A DNA stretch of 64,000 nucleotides from Roseiarcus sp963775575 (GTDB taxonomy: Bacteria; Pseudomonadota; Alphaproteobacteria; Rhizobiales; Beijerinckiaceae): NCBI GenBank assembly GCA_963775575.1, contig CAVZJG010000002.1, positions 2,356,001 to 2,420,000 on the forward strand, read 5' to 3'. Each line of letters opens with the position of its first letter. Position 1 is the first letter of the stretch. The translations under genes and the position numbers were made by a program. The notes under the pieces were generated by a model. That model was not told where the DNA came from. It saw only the letters and a list, made by a program, of their open reading frames with translations, and made no database searches. Shown in pieces: positions 44,782 through 52,919 of this stretch.

Positions 44782-46188
44782 TCACCGCCACTCCCTCACG
44801 TCGACGAACCGCCCGGCGATCGCCGCCGCGGCCGCCATCGCCGGCGAGACGAGGTGGGTGCGGCCCTTGTAGCCCTGGCGGCCTTCGAAATTGCGGTTGG
44901 AGGTCGAAGCGCAGCGCTCGCCCGGCGCCAGCTTGTCGGGGTTCATCGCCAGGCACATCGAGCATCCCGGCTCGCGCCATTCGAAGCCAGCCGCGACAAA
45001 GATCTTGTCGAGCCCTTCGGCTTCCGCCTGCGCCTTGACGAGCCCCGAGCCCGGCACAACCATCGCGTGGACGCGCTCCGACACTTGGCGGCCCTCGGCG
45101 ATCTTCGCCGCGGCGCGCAAATCCTCGATGCGGCCGTTGGTGCACGAGCCGATGAAGGCGCGGTCGATGGCGATGTCGACGATCTTCTCGCCGCCTTGCA
45201 GGCCCATGTAGTCGAGCGCGCGCTTGATCGAGGCGCGCTTCGGCTCGGTCGCGCCGTCCTCGACGCGCGGCACGAAGCCGGAGATCGCAATGACGTCCTG
45301 CGGGCTGGTGCCCCAGGTGACGAGGGGCGGCAGGTTGGCCGCGTCGAGCCGCACTTCGGCGTCGAAATGCGCGCCTTCGTCGGTGAGCAACGAGTCCCAA
45401 TAGCGCCGCGCCTGATCCCACAGCTTGCCCTTGGGCGACTTCGGCCGACCTTTCAGATAGGCGTAGGTCTTGTCGTCGGGCGCGACCATGCCGGCGCGCG
45501 CGCCGCCTTCGATCGACATGTTACACACCGTCATGCGCCCTTCCATCGTGAGCGCGCGGATCGCCTCGCCGGCGTATTCGATGACGTGGCCGGTGCCGCC
45601 CGCCGTCCCGATCTGGCCGATGATGGCGAGAATGATGTCCTTCGCCGTGACGCCGTCGGCGAGCCTGCCCTCGACGACGACCTTCATGTTCTTCGCCTTC
45701 GCCTGGATCAGCGTCTGCGTCGCCAAGACGTGCTCGACTTCCGAGGTGCCGATGCCGTGCGCGAGCGCGCCGAAGGCGCCGTGCGTCGAGGTGTGGCTGT
45801 CGCCGCAGACGATCGTCGTTCCCGGCAGGGTGAAGCCCTGCTCCGGCCCGATAATGTGGACGACGCCCTGGCGGGGATCGAACTCGTCGTAATACTCGAT
45901 GCCGAATTCGCGCGCGTTCTCGGCGAGCTGCTCCACCTGCAACCGGCTCTCGGGATCGGCGATGCCGCCGCGGCGATCGGTGGTCTGGATGTTGTGATCG
46001 ACGACGGCGAGCGTCTTCTCCGGCGCGCGGACTTTGCGCCCCGCCAAGCGCAGCCCCTCGAACGCCTGCGGGCTCGTCACTTCGTGGACGAGGTGGCGGT
46101 CGATATAGATGAGCGACGAGCCTTCGGCCTTGGTCTCGATGACGTGGTCGTCCCAGATCTTGTCGTAAAGCGTGCGCGGCTTGGCCAT
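44782..46188 (-). CDS. leuC: 3-isopropylmalate dehydratase large subunit
   Basis: With LeuD isomerises 2- to 3-isopropylmalate in leucine synthesis. The 468-residue aconitase-family protein has the three 4Fe-4S cysteines Cys349 (GSCTNGRIEDL), Cys409 and Cys412 (CSMCLAMN) and the N-terminal TLYDKIWDDHVI. leuD is not adjacent. The nine-base gap to the AAA ATPase gene suggests those genes ride on the leuC transcript. Confidence 0.96.
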   Translation of the reverse strand: MAKPRTLYDKIWDDHVIETKAEGSSLIYIDRHLVHEVTSPQAFEGLRLAGRKVRAPEKTLAVVDHNIQTTDRRGGIADPESRLQVEQLAENAREFGIEYYDEFDPRQGVVHIIGPEQGFTLPGTTIVCGDSHTSTHGAFGALAHGIGTSEVEHVLATQTLIQAKAKNMKVVVEGRLADGVTAKDIILAIIGQIGTAGGTGHVIEYAGEAIRALTMEGRMTVCNMSIEGGARAGMVAPDDKTYAYLKGRPKSPKGKLWDQARRYWDSLLTDEGAHFDAEVRLDAANLPPLVTWGTSPQDVIAISGFVPRVEDGATEPKRASIKRALDYMGLQGGEKIVDIAIDRAFIGSCTNGRIEDLRAAAKIAEGRQVSERVHAMVVPGSGLVKAQAEAEGLDKIFVAAGFEWREPGCSMCLAMNPDKLAPGERCASTSNRNFEGRQGYKGRTHLVSPAMAAAAAIAGRFVDVREWR

Positions 46189-46479
46189 GAAATGCTCCGG
46201 CGCCGCTCGCGGCGCATGAAGGGGAAGGCTTCGGCTCGCCTTCTAAGCCGAACGCGGCGAAGAAAAAAGGGGGAGGGCGAACGGGCTGGAGAGTTCGCTC
46301 GAGGCGCCGAAGACCGACCGTAGGCCGCCGCAGGGATCGGCGGCGAAATCGATTTTTGCCGGCGAGTTTAGCGACGGGACCGGTTGCGCGTTTCCGAGGG
46401 CGAGAATTGCTCGGCGGACATCGGGTCTCTTGCGAGACCTTCGCGCCTCTCGATCAGCGCGGATGCTGAACGGCATGAC

Positions 46480-46809
46480 TCACGTGGACGGCGTTCCTGT
46501 TCCGAGAGCAAGGCGTCCGTTCAAGACAGCGCGAAGCAAACCGGGAAAGCGACGATCCACCTCCTGTTGGCGCAAGGAAAGGAAACGATGCTTTCCTTGC
46601 AATCTCGTGCGAACAATTCCCGCTTCTCGCAGAACGCGAAAATGCTGAGCCGCCGTCGCTTTCGACACGCTGAGATCAAGCGCTCCGCACGTCTTCTCAT
46701 AACAGGCGTCCAGCTCCGCCACGATCGCCAATCGCGTCGGATCGGAAAGCGCGAAGAGCAGGGATTCCAATCTCATATCATCCTCTGAGGGATGAAATGG
46801 CGTTCTCAT
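46480..46809 (-). CDS. ArsR-family transcriptional regulator
   Basis: A 109-residue winged-helix repressor. The ATG at 46809 follows GGAGG. The core ESLLFALSDPTRLAIVAELDA, the recognition helix region LSVSKATAAQHFRVLREAGIV and wing RTRLQGKHRFLSL are typical ArsR. Cysteines at CYEKTC (about 38-42) might sense metals or thiols but the canonical ELCVCDL motif is absent, so the inducer is unknown. It is divergent from the amidohydrolase gene, with a palindrome between them. Confidence 0.88.
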   Translation of the reverse strand: MRTPFHPSEDDMRLESLLFALSDPTRLAIVAELDACYEKTCGALDLSVSKATAAQHFRVLREAGIVRTRLQGKHRFLSLRQQEVDRRFPGLLRAVLNGRLALGTGTPST

Positions 46810-46850
46810 GGCGCCTCCAATTGACTCTTCTCGCATATCCTTTGTATATT

Positions 46851-46871
46851 AGTTCGTTGATAAACGAATTA
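46851..46871. promoter_or_regulatory. Palindromic operator in the ArsR/amidohydrolase divergon
   Basis: TTCGTT-GATA-AACGAA (46853-46868) is a perfect inverted repeat in an AT-rich island (TTTGTATATTAG) between the two start codons; the likely ArsR-family binding site, controlling both genes. Confidence 0.6.
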
Positions 46872-46894
46872 CCGTACCAACGCAAGCAGGGGGC

Positions 46895-47776
46895 ATGGCC
46901 ATGAGCCGGTCGGCGGCACTGACGCCCGAGGAGATTTTCGGTGCGCTCGGCGACTACGACGAAGTCGACGCGCCGATCATCGATGGCCACAACCACGTCA
47001 TCCTGCCAGCCGAGCAGCATGTCGCGCATCTCGACGAAGCCGGCGTTTCGCGTGCAGTCCTGCTCGTTGCGAGGCCACACCCGGAAAGAGCGAACAATCT
47101 CTCCGGCTTCAAGCAGGAGATGGCGGCGCTCAATCAAACTGTCAGCGGCGCTCAAAACGCCGGCGACAGCATCCGGCCCGCGATGGCTCAGTTGCACGAA
47201 TCCATTTCGCTCTATCCCGACCGCTTTGTCGGCTTCGGCCAAGTTCCCTTGAACGCGCCCGCGACCGATCTGAGAGCCTGGGTGCAAACCGAGATCATCG
47301 AACGGGGACTGCGCGGGATCGGCGAGATCAGCGTTCCTCCCGGTCGGGCAGCCCTGTTGGAGCCGGTGCTTCGGGCGGCGTCAGACTATAATGGCAGACT
47401 GCCTGTTCTCGTTCACGCTTTTGCGCCTCAGACGATCGACGACATCAGGACTTTTGCGACGCTGGCCGCCGCATACCGTTCGGTTCCCCTTATTCTCGGT
47501 CAACTCGGCGGATTGAACTGGCTTGACGCGATTGAAATCGTCAAAGGCGCGACATCGACCCTTTACCTCGATCTGGCGACGCCGATCGTGTCGTTCGCAC
47601 CCTATTTAGCGGTTCGGGAAATTCCTCGGCGAGTCCTGTTTGCCTCCAATGCGCCGTACAGCGAACCGGTCGTCGCTCGTTTCGTTGTCGAGCGAGCGAT
47701 CGCGAAAGCCAATGCCGGCGCGGAGTTGCGCGCCAGAATCATGGGAGGAACTCTTCTTTCGATTCTGGGAAGTTAG
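46895..47776 (+). CDS. Amidohydrolase family protein
   Basis: A 293-residue TIM-barrel amidohydrolase (Amidohydro_2 type). The metal motif is reduced: IIDGHNHVILP gives H-x-H, VLVHAF gives a later His, and the end has a Leu-Phe-Ala-Ser-Asn-Ala-Pro-Tyr strand where Asp is often found in active members; here it is Asn, so activity is uncertain. Such proteins decarboxylate or hydrolyse aromatic or lactone substrates. The substrate is unknown. Control by the divergent ArsR regulator is likely. Codon use is less GC-rich than in the core genes. Confidence 0.8.
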   Translation: MAMSRSAALTPEEIFGALGDYDEVDAPIIDGHNHVILPAEQHVAHLDEAGVSRAVLLVARPHPERANNLSGFKQEMAALNQTVSGAQNAGDSIRPAMAQLHESISLYPDRFVGFGQVPLNAPATDLRAWVQTEIIERGLRGIGEISVPPGRAALLEPVLRAASDYNGRLPVLVHAFAPQTIDDIRTFATLAAAYRSVPLILGQLGGLNWLDAIEIVKGATSTLYLDLATPIVSFAPYLAVREIPRRVLFASNAPYSEPVVARFVVERAIAKANAGAELRARIMGGTLLSILGS

Positions 47777-47866
47777 GCGGCCCTGGCGGTGAAGCCGCGA
47801 ACGCTCCGAGCAATGCGCGACATTGGCGCGGCGGCGCGCCGCCGCGTGCGGAAAATCGCACCCCTG

Positions 47867-48172
47867 TCACGGCGCGTCCAGGAGACCGGTTCCGTAGGAA
47901 TTGTCGATCGTGGAGAGCCATTTCCTAGCCGCGCGTCTCCGGAAGACATACGTTTCCCGTCGCACGATCGAAGCGTCCACGCCGTCTCTGTCGACGGAGT
48001 CGACGAAGAACTCCGTGACGACGAGCGCCGTGTCGGCGCCTTCGAACATGACCATCTCGCCCTGCTTGACGACGAGCTTCGCGTGATCGGCTTAGAAGTC
48101 CGTCAGGGTGTCGAAATCTTCCACCGTGATGGCGCGAACAGTCAGCGAGCCCGGCGGGCGAACGTCTTTCAT
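47867..48172 (-). pseudogene. SnoaL-like/DUF4440-type gene remnant, interrupted by TAA
   Basis: From ATG 48172 the frame reads 26 residues (MKDVRPPGSLTVRAITVEDF...), meets an in-frame TAA at 48094-48092, and continues in the same frame as ADHAKLVVKQGEMVMFEGADTALVV through to AARKWLSTIDNSYGTGLL, a typical SnoaL-like ketosteroid isomerase-fold ending. The N-terminal helices of that fold are missing. A single T-to-A type change (TAC/TAT to TAA) would explain the stop. Reinitiation at 48055 would make only 62 residues. Confidence 0.5.
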
Positions 48173-48226
48173 GCGCGGTCTCTTGCCGCGAAGCTGCCGA
48201 ATGAACCGCGACGCCGACGCGCGCCG

Positions 48227-48835
48227 CTATCGCTTCGGCGGCGTGAATCGGCTGAGGTCCGGCGCGTCCTTCGGCGGCGTCAGGATCGCGCTCTTGAAGA
48301 CTTGCGCGCTCTCTTTGGGCAGAACGCCGTCGAGGATGAGATGGACAAGACCGTGCACCAGCGACCAGGCGGCGAGCGCGGCGGCTTCGACGCCTTCGCC
48401 TTGCGGCGCGCGAGACTCGACGCCGCGGCGCAACACGGCGAACGCCTCGTCGGCGGCTTCCCTTAATTCCGGATAGGCCTCGCGCTTGGCGATCAGCGGC
48501 GAGAACATCAGCCGGAACATGCCGGGGCGCGCCAGCGCGAAATCGACGTAGGCCGCGCCCATCGCCGACAGCGGCTGGCCCACGCGCCCAGCCTGAGCCA
48601 GCGCGGCGCTGAATTCGCGGAAGCCCTCGGCGGCGACGGAGGCGAGCAGATCGTCCTTGTCGCGAAAATGCCGATAGGTCGCCGTCGGCGAGACGCCGAC
48701 GCGGCGCGCCGCCTCGCGCAAGCCCACCGCTTCGGATCCGCGCTCCTCGAGAAGCCCACGCGCCGCCGCGATCAGCGCGGGGCGGAGATGGCCGTGATGG
48801 TAGGTCGATCGCCGCGATGTTGACACGGTTGACAT
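48227..48835 (-). CDS. TetR-family transcriptional regulator
   Basis: A 202-residue regulator. The HTH, residues about 14-58, runs HLRPALIAAARGLLEERGSEAVG through LREAARRVGVSPTATYRHF; a TetR_C_33-like ligand domain (WAG-type: AYVDFALARPGMFRLMFSPLI) follows. ATG 48835 is chosen because the MSTVSTSRRSTYHHGHLR start is typical. It is divergent from the membrane oxidoreductase gene (67 bp between starts) with an operator in between, so that gene is the likely target. Confidence 0.92.
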   Translation of the reverse strand: MSTVSTSRRSTYHHGHLRPALIAAARGLLEERGSEAVGLREAARRVGVSPTATYRHFRDKDDLLASVAAEGFREFSAALAQAGRVGQPLSAMGAAYVDFALARPGMFRLMFSPLIAKREAYPELREAADEAFAVLRRGVESRAPQGEGVEAAALAAWSLVHGLVHLILDGVLPKESAQVFKSAILTPPKDAPDLSRFTPPKR

Positions 48836-48842
48836 TATGCCG

Positions 48843-48862
48843 TAGTTTACATCGTAAACATA
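48843..48862. promoter_or_regulatory. TetR operator between regulator and oxidoreductase
   Basis: GTTTAC-ATC-GTAAAC (48845-48859) is a perfect inverted repeat, in an AT-rich pocket 43 bp before the oxidoreductase ATG and 10 bp from the regulator start; well placed to repress both. Confidence 0.65.
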
Positions 48863-48901
48863 GCCCTGGCAAATCCCCCGATCCGCCTGCGGAGAACGCC
48901 C

Positions 48902-51040
48902 GTGAAAACCTTCCTCATCGTCAATCTCGGCCTGGCGCCGCTGATCGTCTTTTGGGTCCTTCTCGGCTTCGCTTCCCCCGGCGCGGCGGTCGCGGTCGGC
49001 ATCGCCGGCTCGATTGCGCTCGGCGCTTGGCGCCTCGCCCGGGGCGAGTTCTTCATCCTGGAAGTCGGCGGTCTGGCGACCTTTTTGGTCATGGGCGCGC
49101 TCGCCCTCGCGGCGCCGGCCTTCTTCGCCGGCGCGGCGCTGTGGCTGTCCTTCGCCGGCCTCGGCCTCACCGCGATGGTCAGCGTCGCCATTCGACGGCC
49201 CTGGACGTCCGACTATTCGCGCGCCGCGTTCGCCGCCGAATCGGAAAGCCCGCTGTTCGAACTCGTCAACATGCTGATTTCGGGCCTCTGGGGCGTGTTG
49301 TTCCTGGCCGACGCGGCGGTCATCGCGTTGCGCGCCGGAGGGCTCGCGACGACCGCGCTGTTCGCCTTCGGGGCGGTGGTCTCGATCTTTGGCCCGAAAG
49401 TCTTCGTCCGCGCGATTCTCCAGCGCGTGATCGATCAGGCCGAGCGCTATCGCTGGCCGGCCCCCGAGCTCGGCGGCGCCAAGGGCGAAGGCGAAGTCGA
49501 CGTGGCGGTGGTCGGCGCTGGGATCGGCGGCCTCGTCGCGGCGGCGCTGCTCGCCGACGCCGGGTTGAAGGTCGCGGTCTTCGAGGCCCACGTCGTTCCC
49601 GGCGGCTATTGCCACACCTTCCTGCGCAAGGCGCGCCATCTCGGGCGGGCCTGCCTCTACCGCTTCGACGCCGGTCCGCATGATTTTTCCGGGCTTTACC
49701 CCGGCGGCCCGCTGGCTTCGACCTTGCAACGGCTCGGCGTCGCCGACAGCCTCGATTGGCGGCGCATCGAGCATTCCTATCGCCTGTTCGGCCGCGCCAT
49801 CGACGTGCCGCACGACTGGCGCGACTACGTCGCCCTGCTCGGGCGCCTGTTTCCCGGCGAGGCCGCCGGCTTCGAGAGGCTGTTCGCCGATATCCGCGCG
49901 ATTTTCGACGGCATGCAGGCGACCGGCTGCGACCACGGCGGCATTCCCGGCCTGCCGCGCGACGTCGACGCGCTGCTGGCGTTCCCGCGCCAGCATCCGC
50001 TGGCGGTGCGCTGGATGGACCGGCCGTTCGACGAGCTCGTCGCCCGCCATATCGCCGATCCCGAGGCGCGCGGCGTAATCGGCGCGCTGACCGGCTACAT
50101 CAGCGACGGCCGGGAAAACTTGACCTGCTCGCAAATGGTTCCGCTGTTCGGCTATTACTTTCACGGCGGCTATTATCCCGCCGGCGGCTCGGGCCGGGTC
50201 GCCGACGCGCTGGTCGAGGCGATCGAGGCGCGCGGCGGCGAGGTGTGGTTGAAGACGCGCGTCGCGCGCATCCTCGTCGAAGCGGGCCGCGCCGCCGGGG
50301 TGGAGCTCGCCGACGGAACGCGCGTCGCGGCCGGCGCGGTCGTCGCCAACGCCGACGTGAAGCGCACGTTCCTCGAGCTCGTCGACGCCAAAGCGCTGCC
50401 TGGGGAATTTCGCGCCCGCATCGACGCGGCGGAGCCGGCGCCCTCGGCCTTCATGGTCCACTTGGGCGTCGATACCGTCCCGGATTGCCGGCCGGCGATC
50501 CATGTGCACGGCAAGAACTCTGTCGGCGTCGAGGTTCTCTCTCGGGTTGATCCTAGCGCCGCGCCGGCCGGCCATTCGACCGTCGCCCTGATCAAGCTCC
50601 TCACTTACGAGGAGGCGCGCGAGTGGTTCCCCGCCGAGGGCGGCGACGACTGGAAGGCCTGGCGTTCTTCGCTGGAATACGAACAGCGCAAGCGGGCGCT
50701 GGGAGACCGCATGATCGCGGTGGCCGAGACGGTCCTGCCCGGCCTCAGCGGCCACATCGTCTACCGCTGCGAGTCGAGCCCCGTGACCTACGCGCGCTAC
50801 GATCTGGCGAGCGCCGGCGCGATCTATGGCGTGGCGCGCTCCGTGCGGCTCAGCGGCGCCAAAAGCCCGATTCCCGGCCTCGTCGTCGCGGGAAGCGCCA
50901 CCCACGGCCCCGGCGTCGAAGCCGTCGTCATCTCCGGCGCGCTCGCCGCCGAGGCGCTATTTCCCGGACTGCTTTCGCGGCCCGCGGCGACCGGGGCGAT
51001 CGAGACGGCGCAAACGCAGGTCGCGACGAAGGCGGCGTAG
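48902..51040 (+). CDS. Membrane-fused CrtI/RetSat-like FAD oxidoreductase
   Basis: A 712-residue fusion. Residues 1-185 form about six hydrophobic segments with no match I recognise. Residues 200-712 are a phytoene desaturase/carotenoid isomerase-like flavoprotein: dinucleotide motif VVGAGIGGLVAAALLADAGL (GAGIGG at 205-210), PGGYCHTF, and the C-terminal GLVVAGSATHGPGVEAVVISGALAAE that binds FAD. Relatives act on carotenoids, retinoids or other hydrophobic polyenes at membranes; no other carotenoid genes are in the window. A divergent TetR regulator with an operator suggests induction by its substrate. Confidence 0.85.
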   Translation: MKTFLIVNLGLAPLIVFWVLLGFASPGAAVAVGIAGSIALGAWRLARGEFFILEVGGLATFLVMGALALAAPAFFAGAALWLSFAGLGLTAMVSVAIRRPWTSDYSRAAFAAESESPLFELVNMLISGLWGVLFLADAAVIALRAGGLATTALFAFGAVVSIFGPKVFVRAILQRVIDQAERYRWPAPELGGAKGEGEVDVAVVGAGIGGLVAAALLADAGLKVAVFEAHVVPGGYCHTFLRKARHLGRACLYRFDAGPHDFSGLYPGGPLASTLQRLGVADSLDWRRIEHSYRLFGRAIDVPHDWRDYVALLGRLFPGEAAGFERLFADIRAIFDGMQATGCDHGGIPGLPRDVDALLAFPRQHPLAVRWMDRPFDELVARHIADPEARGVIGALTGYISDGRENLTCSQMVPLFGYYFHGGYYPAGGSGRVADALVEAIEARGGEVWLKTRVARILVEAGRAAGVELADGTRVAAGAVVANADVKRTFLELVDAKALPGEFRARIDAAEPAPSAFMVHLGVDTVPDCRPAIHVHGKNSVGVEVLSRVDPSAAPAGHSTVALIKLLTYEEAREWFPAEGGDDWKAWRSSLEYEQRKRALGDRMIAVAETVLPGLSGHIVYRCESSPVTYARYDLASAGAIYGVARSVRLSGAKSPIPGLVVAGSATHGPGVEAVVISGALAAEALFPGLLSRPAATGAIETAQTQVATKAA

Positions 51041-51050
51041 AGGGCGCCTC

Positions 51051-51088
51051 CCTTCTCCCGCTTGCGGGAGAAGGTGGCCCGAAGGGCC
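51051..51088. repeat. REP-like double hairpin
   Basis: CCTTCTCCCGC-TT-GCGGGAGAAGG followed by GGCCC-GAA-GGGCC and GGATGAGGG. This is a common dispersed intergenic unit in Hyphomicrobiales, here between convergent genes, where it could also end both transcripts. Confidence 0.7.
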
Positions 51089-51105
51089 GGATGAGGGATC
51101 GGCCC

Positions 51106-51576
51106 TTATTTTGCGTCGGGCTTGATGATCTCGCGCAGGTCCCACTTGTCGTCGCCCGCGCCGCCGGCGATGTCGTCGACCTTCCAGGCGCCGTCTTCCC
51201 TGGCGAAGACGTAGCGCACGACGTGCTTGACGTCGCCGCTGTAGAACGTCGCGGCGGCGCCGCTCTCTCCCTCGGGCGCAATGGTCAGCCGCTCGACCAT
51301 CGGGTCCTGTAAATCCGTGACCGGATCGAAATCGAGAATGGGCTCGTTGGCCTTCTTCGATCGCGCGTCCATCGCCTTCAACGCGGCGCGCAGCGATTTC
51401 GTGAACAAGGCCGCGACGCGCTTGTCTTCGATCGAGCCGTTCTGATAGTCGCCCTTCGCGCCGGCGTAGAGGCGATAGATTTCCGCAACGATATCCGCCG
51501 GCGCCGCATCGGCGGCCAACGCCGCGGGCGCGATGAGGCTCGCGCCTGCAAGAACGAGAAAAGTCCGCCGCCGCAT
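51106..51576 (-). CDS. DUF3828 exported protein
   Basis: A 156-residue protein with a twin-arginine-like or Sec signal (MRRRTFLVLAGASLIAPAALAA) and a DUF3828-type domain: IVAEIYRLYAGAKG, LFTKSLRAALKAMDA, ILDFDPVTDLQD, VRYVFAREDGAWKVDDI, LREII. Function is unknown. ATG 51576 follows GGGAGGGCTCG, a clear ribosome site; the longer frame to 51633 is not supported. Confidence 0.82.
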   Translation of the reverse strand: MRRRTFLVLAGASLIAPAALAADAAPADIVAEIYRLYAGAKGDYQNGSIEDKRVAALFTKSLRAALKAMDARSKKANEPILDFDPVTDLQDPMVERLTIAPEGESGAAATFYSGDVKHVVRYVFAREDGAWKVDDIAGGAGDDKWDLREIIKPDAK

Positions 51577-51643
51577 CGAGCCCTCCCACGTCCGCCTGCG
51601 CTGGCAGTAATGGACGGCCGCGAACGAAGTCAAGGCGGCGCGG

Positions 51644-52768
51644 CTAGGACTTGTTGCGCCGCTCGCGGATCATGAAATTGTCGAAAGTGTATTCGGCCAC
51701 CTGCCACCACAGATACTGGTCGGCGCGGAAGGCCATGTAGGAATCGGCGATTTTCTTGAATTTGGGATCGTCGGCGCTCAGTTGCGCGTAGAGATCGTTG
51801 GCGGTCTTGTAGCAGGCCTCGATCGCGTCCTGCGGAAACAGGCGCAATTGCGCGCCGCCGACGACGAGGCGCTTCATCGCGCCGGGATTGGCGGCGTCGT
51901 ATTTGGCCAGCACCGAGGCGTTGGCGATCGCGGCGGCGGCGCGCAGCGCCGCCTGATAGGCCTTCGGCAGGGCGTCGAACTTGTCCTTGGCGACGGCGAA
52001 ATGCAGTTTCATGCCGCCCTTCCACCAGCCGGGGTAATAATAGTTGGGCGCGACCTTCGAAATGACCTGCACGGGCGCATCCTTGCGCTCGCCGAATTTC
52101 TCGTCGTCGTAGGGTCCTACCCATTCGAAGGCGTCGAGCGAACCCGACTGCAGCGCATCGTAGACGGCGTCCTTGGGCATCGACACCGGTTCGGCGCCGA
52201 GAGTTTGAAACACCTTGCCGGCGAAGCCGCCGATGCGCATCTTGAGGCCGGCGAAATCGCCGGGGCCGCGAATCTCCTTGCGGAACCAGCCCGCCATTTG
52301 CCCGCCGGTGTCGCCAGCGGGAAAGGCGACGATCTTGCGTTCGGCGAGCAGTTCGTCGATGAGGCCGCCGCCGCCGCCTTCCTGCAGCCAGGCGGCGTGC
52401 TGGCGCGCGTTCATGCCGAACGGCGTCGACGAGGCGAAGACGAAGCTCGGTTCCTTGCTCCAGGCATAGGCGAGCGACGTGTGGGCGCAGTCGGCCCTGC
52501 CGTCGGCGACGGCGTCAAGCGCCTCCAGCGCCGGCGCAATTTCCCCGGCCGGCGAAATGCGGAGCGTGAAATGATCATCGGTGAGATCGGCGAGCGCCCC
52601 GGCCAGCGTTTCGCCGCCGCCGTAGATCAGGTCGAGCGAAGGCGGGAAGCTCGAGGTCATCCGCCACTGCACGTCGGGCGCGGGATCGGCGAGCGCGGGC
52701 GTCGCCAGACCCATGCCCGCCGCGGCGGCGCCGAGCCCCGTGATGAACTGCCGACGTCCTGCCGCCAT
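51644..52768 (-). CDS. TRAP transporter substrate-binding protein (DctP type)
   Basis: A 374-residue periplasmic binding protein with a Tat signal (GRRQFITGLGAAAAGMGLATPALA). The DctP fold is shown by WRMTSSFPPSLDLIYGGGETLAGALADLT, the conserved Arg region RKEIRGPGDFAGLKMRI (the Arg that salt-bridges carboxylate ligands lies here), EPVSMPKDAVYDALQSGSLDAFEWVGPY and YYYPGWWKGG. Ligands are usually organic acids; the Trp-rich site resembles the 2-oxo-acid/TakP-like subgroup, an inference. The small and large membrane subunits are not in the window. Confidence 0.9.
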   Translation of the reverse strand: MAAGRRQFITGLGAAAAGMGLATPALADPAPDVQWRMTSSFPPSLDLIYGGGETLAGALADLTDDHFTLRISPAGEIAPALEALDAVADGRADCAHTSLAYAWSKEPSFVFASSTPFGMNARQHAAWLQEGGGGGLIDELLAERKIVAFPAGDTGGQMAGWFRKEIRGPGDFAGLKMRIGGFAGKVFQTLGAEPVSMPKDAVYDALQSGSLDAFEWVGPYDDEKFGERKDAPVQVISKVAPNYYYPGWWKGGMKLHFAVAKDKFDALPKAYQAALRAAAAIANASVLAKYDAANPGAMKRLVVGGAQLRLFPQDAIEACYKTANDLYAQLSADDPKFKKIADSYMAFRADQYLWWQVAEYTFDNFMIRERRNKS

Positions 52769-52907
52769 TTCCCATCCTCCCGGCTGCGCGATCCCGGATT
52801 CGGCGCACGGCGCCATTTCGCCTTCGAAAAAGGTCTTCGCGTATAACACAGTTGCGTGCGAAATTACGGCGCCAACACGGTTTCGACGTGGCCTTCGCAC
52901 GAGTTCG

Positions 52908-52912
52908 AGGAG
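52908..52912 (+). promoter_or_regulatory. Ribosome binding site deciding the mobA start
   Basis: AGGAG seven bases before an in-frame ATC (52920); no ATG, GTG or TTG is suitably placed in this frame. Confidence 0.5.
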
Positions 52913-52919
52913 AACGCCG

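Noticed and set aside
48227..50905. 892-codon minus-strand frame continuing upstream of the TetR gene
   Set aside because: Only the last 202 codons are TetR; the rest is antisense to the oxidoreductase gene.
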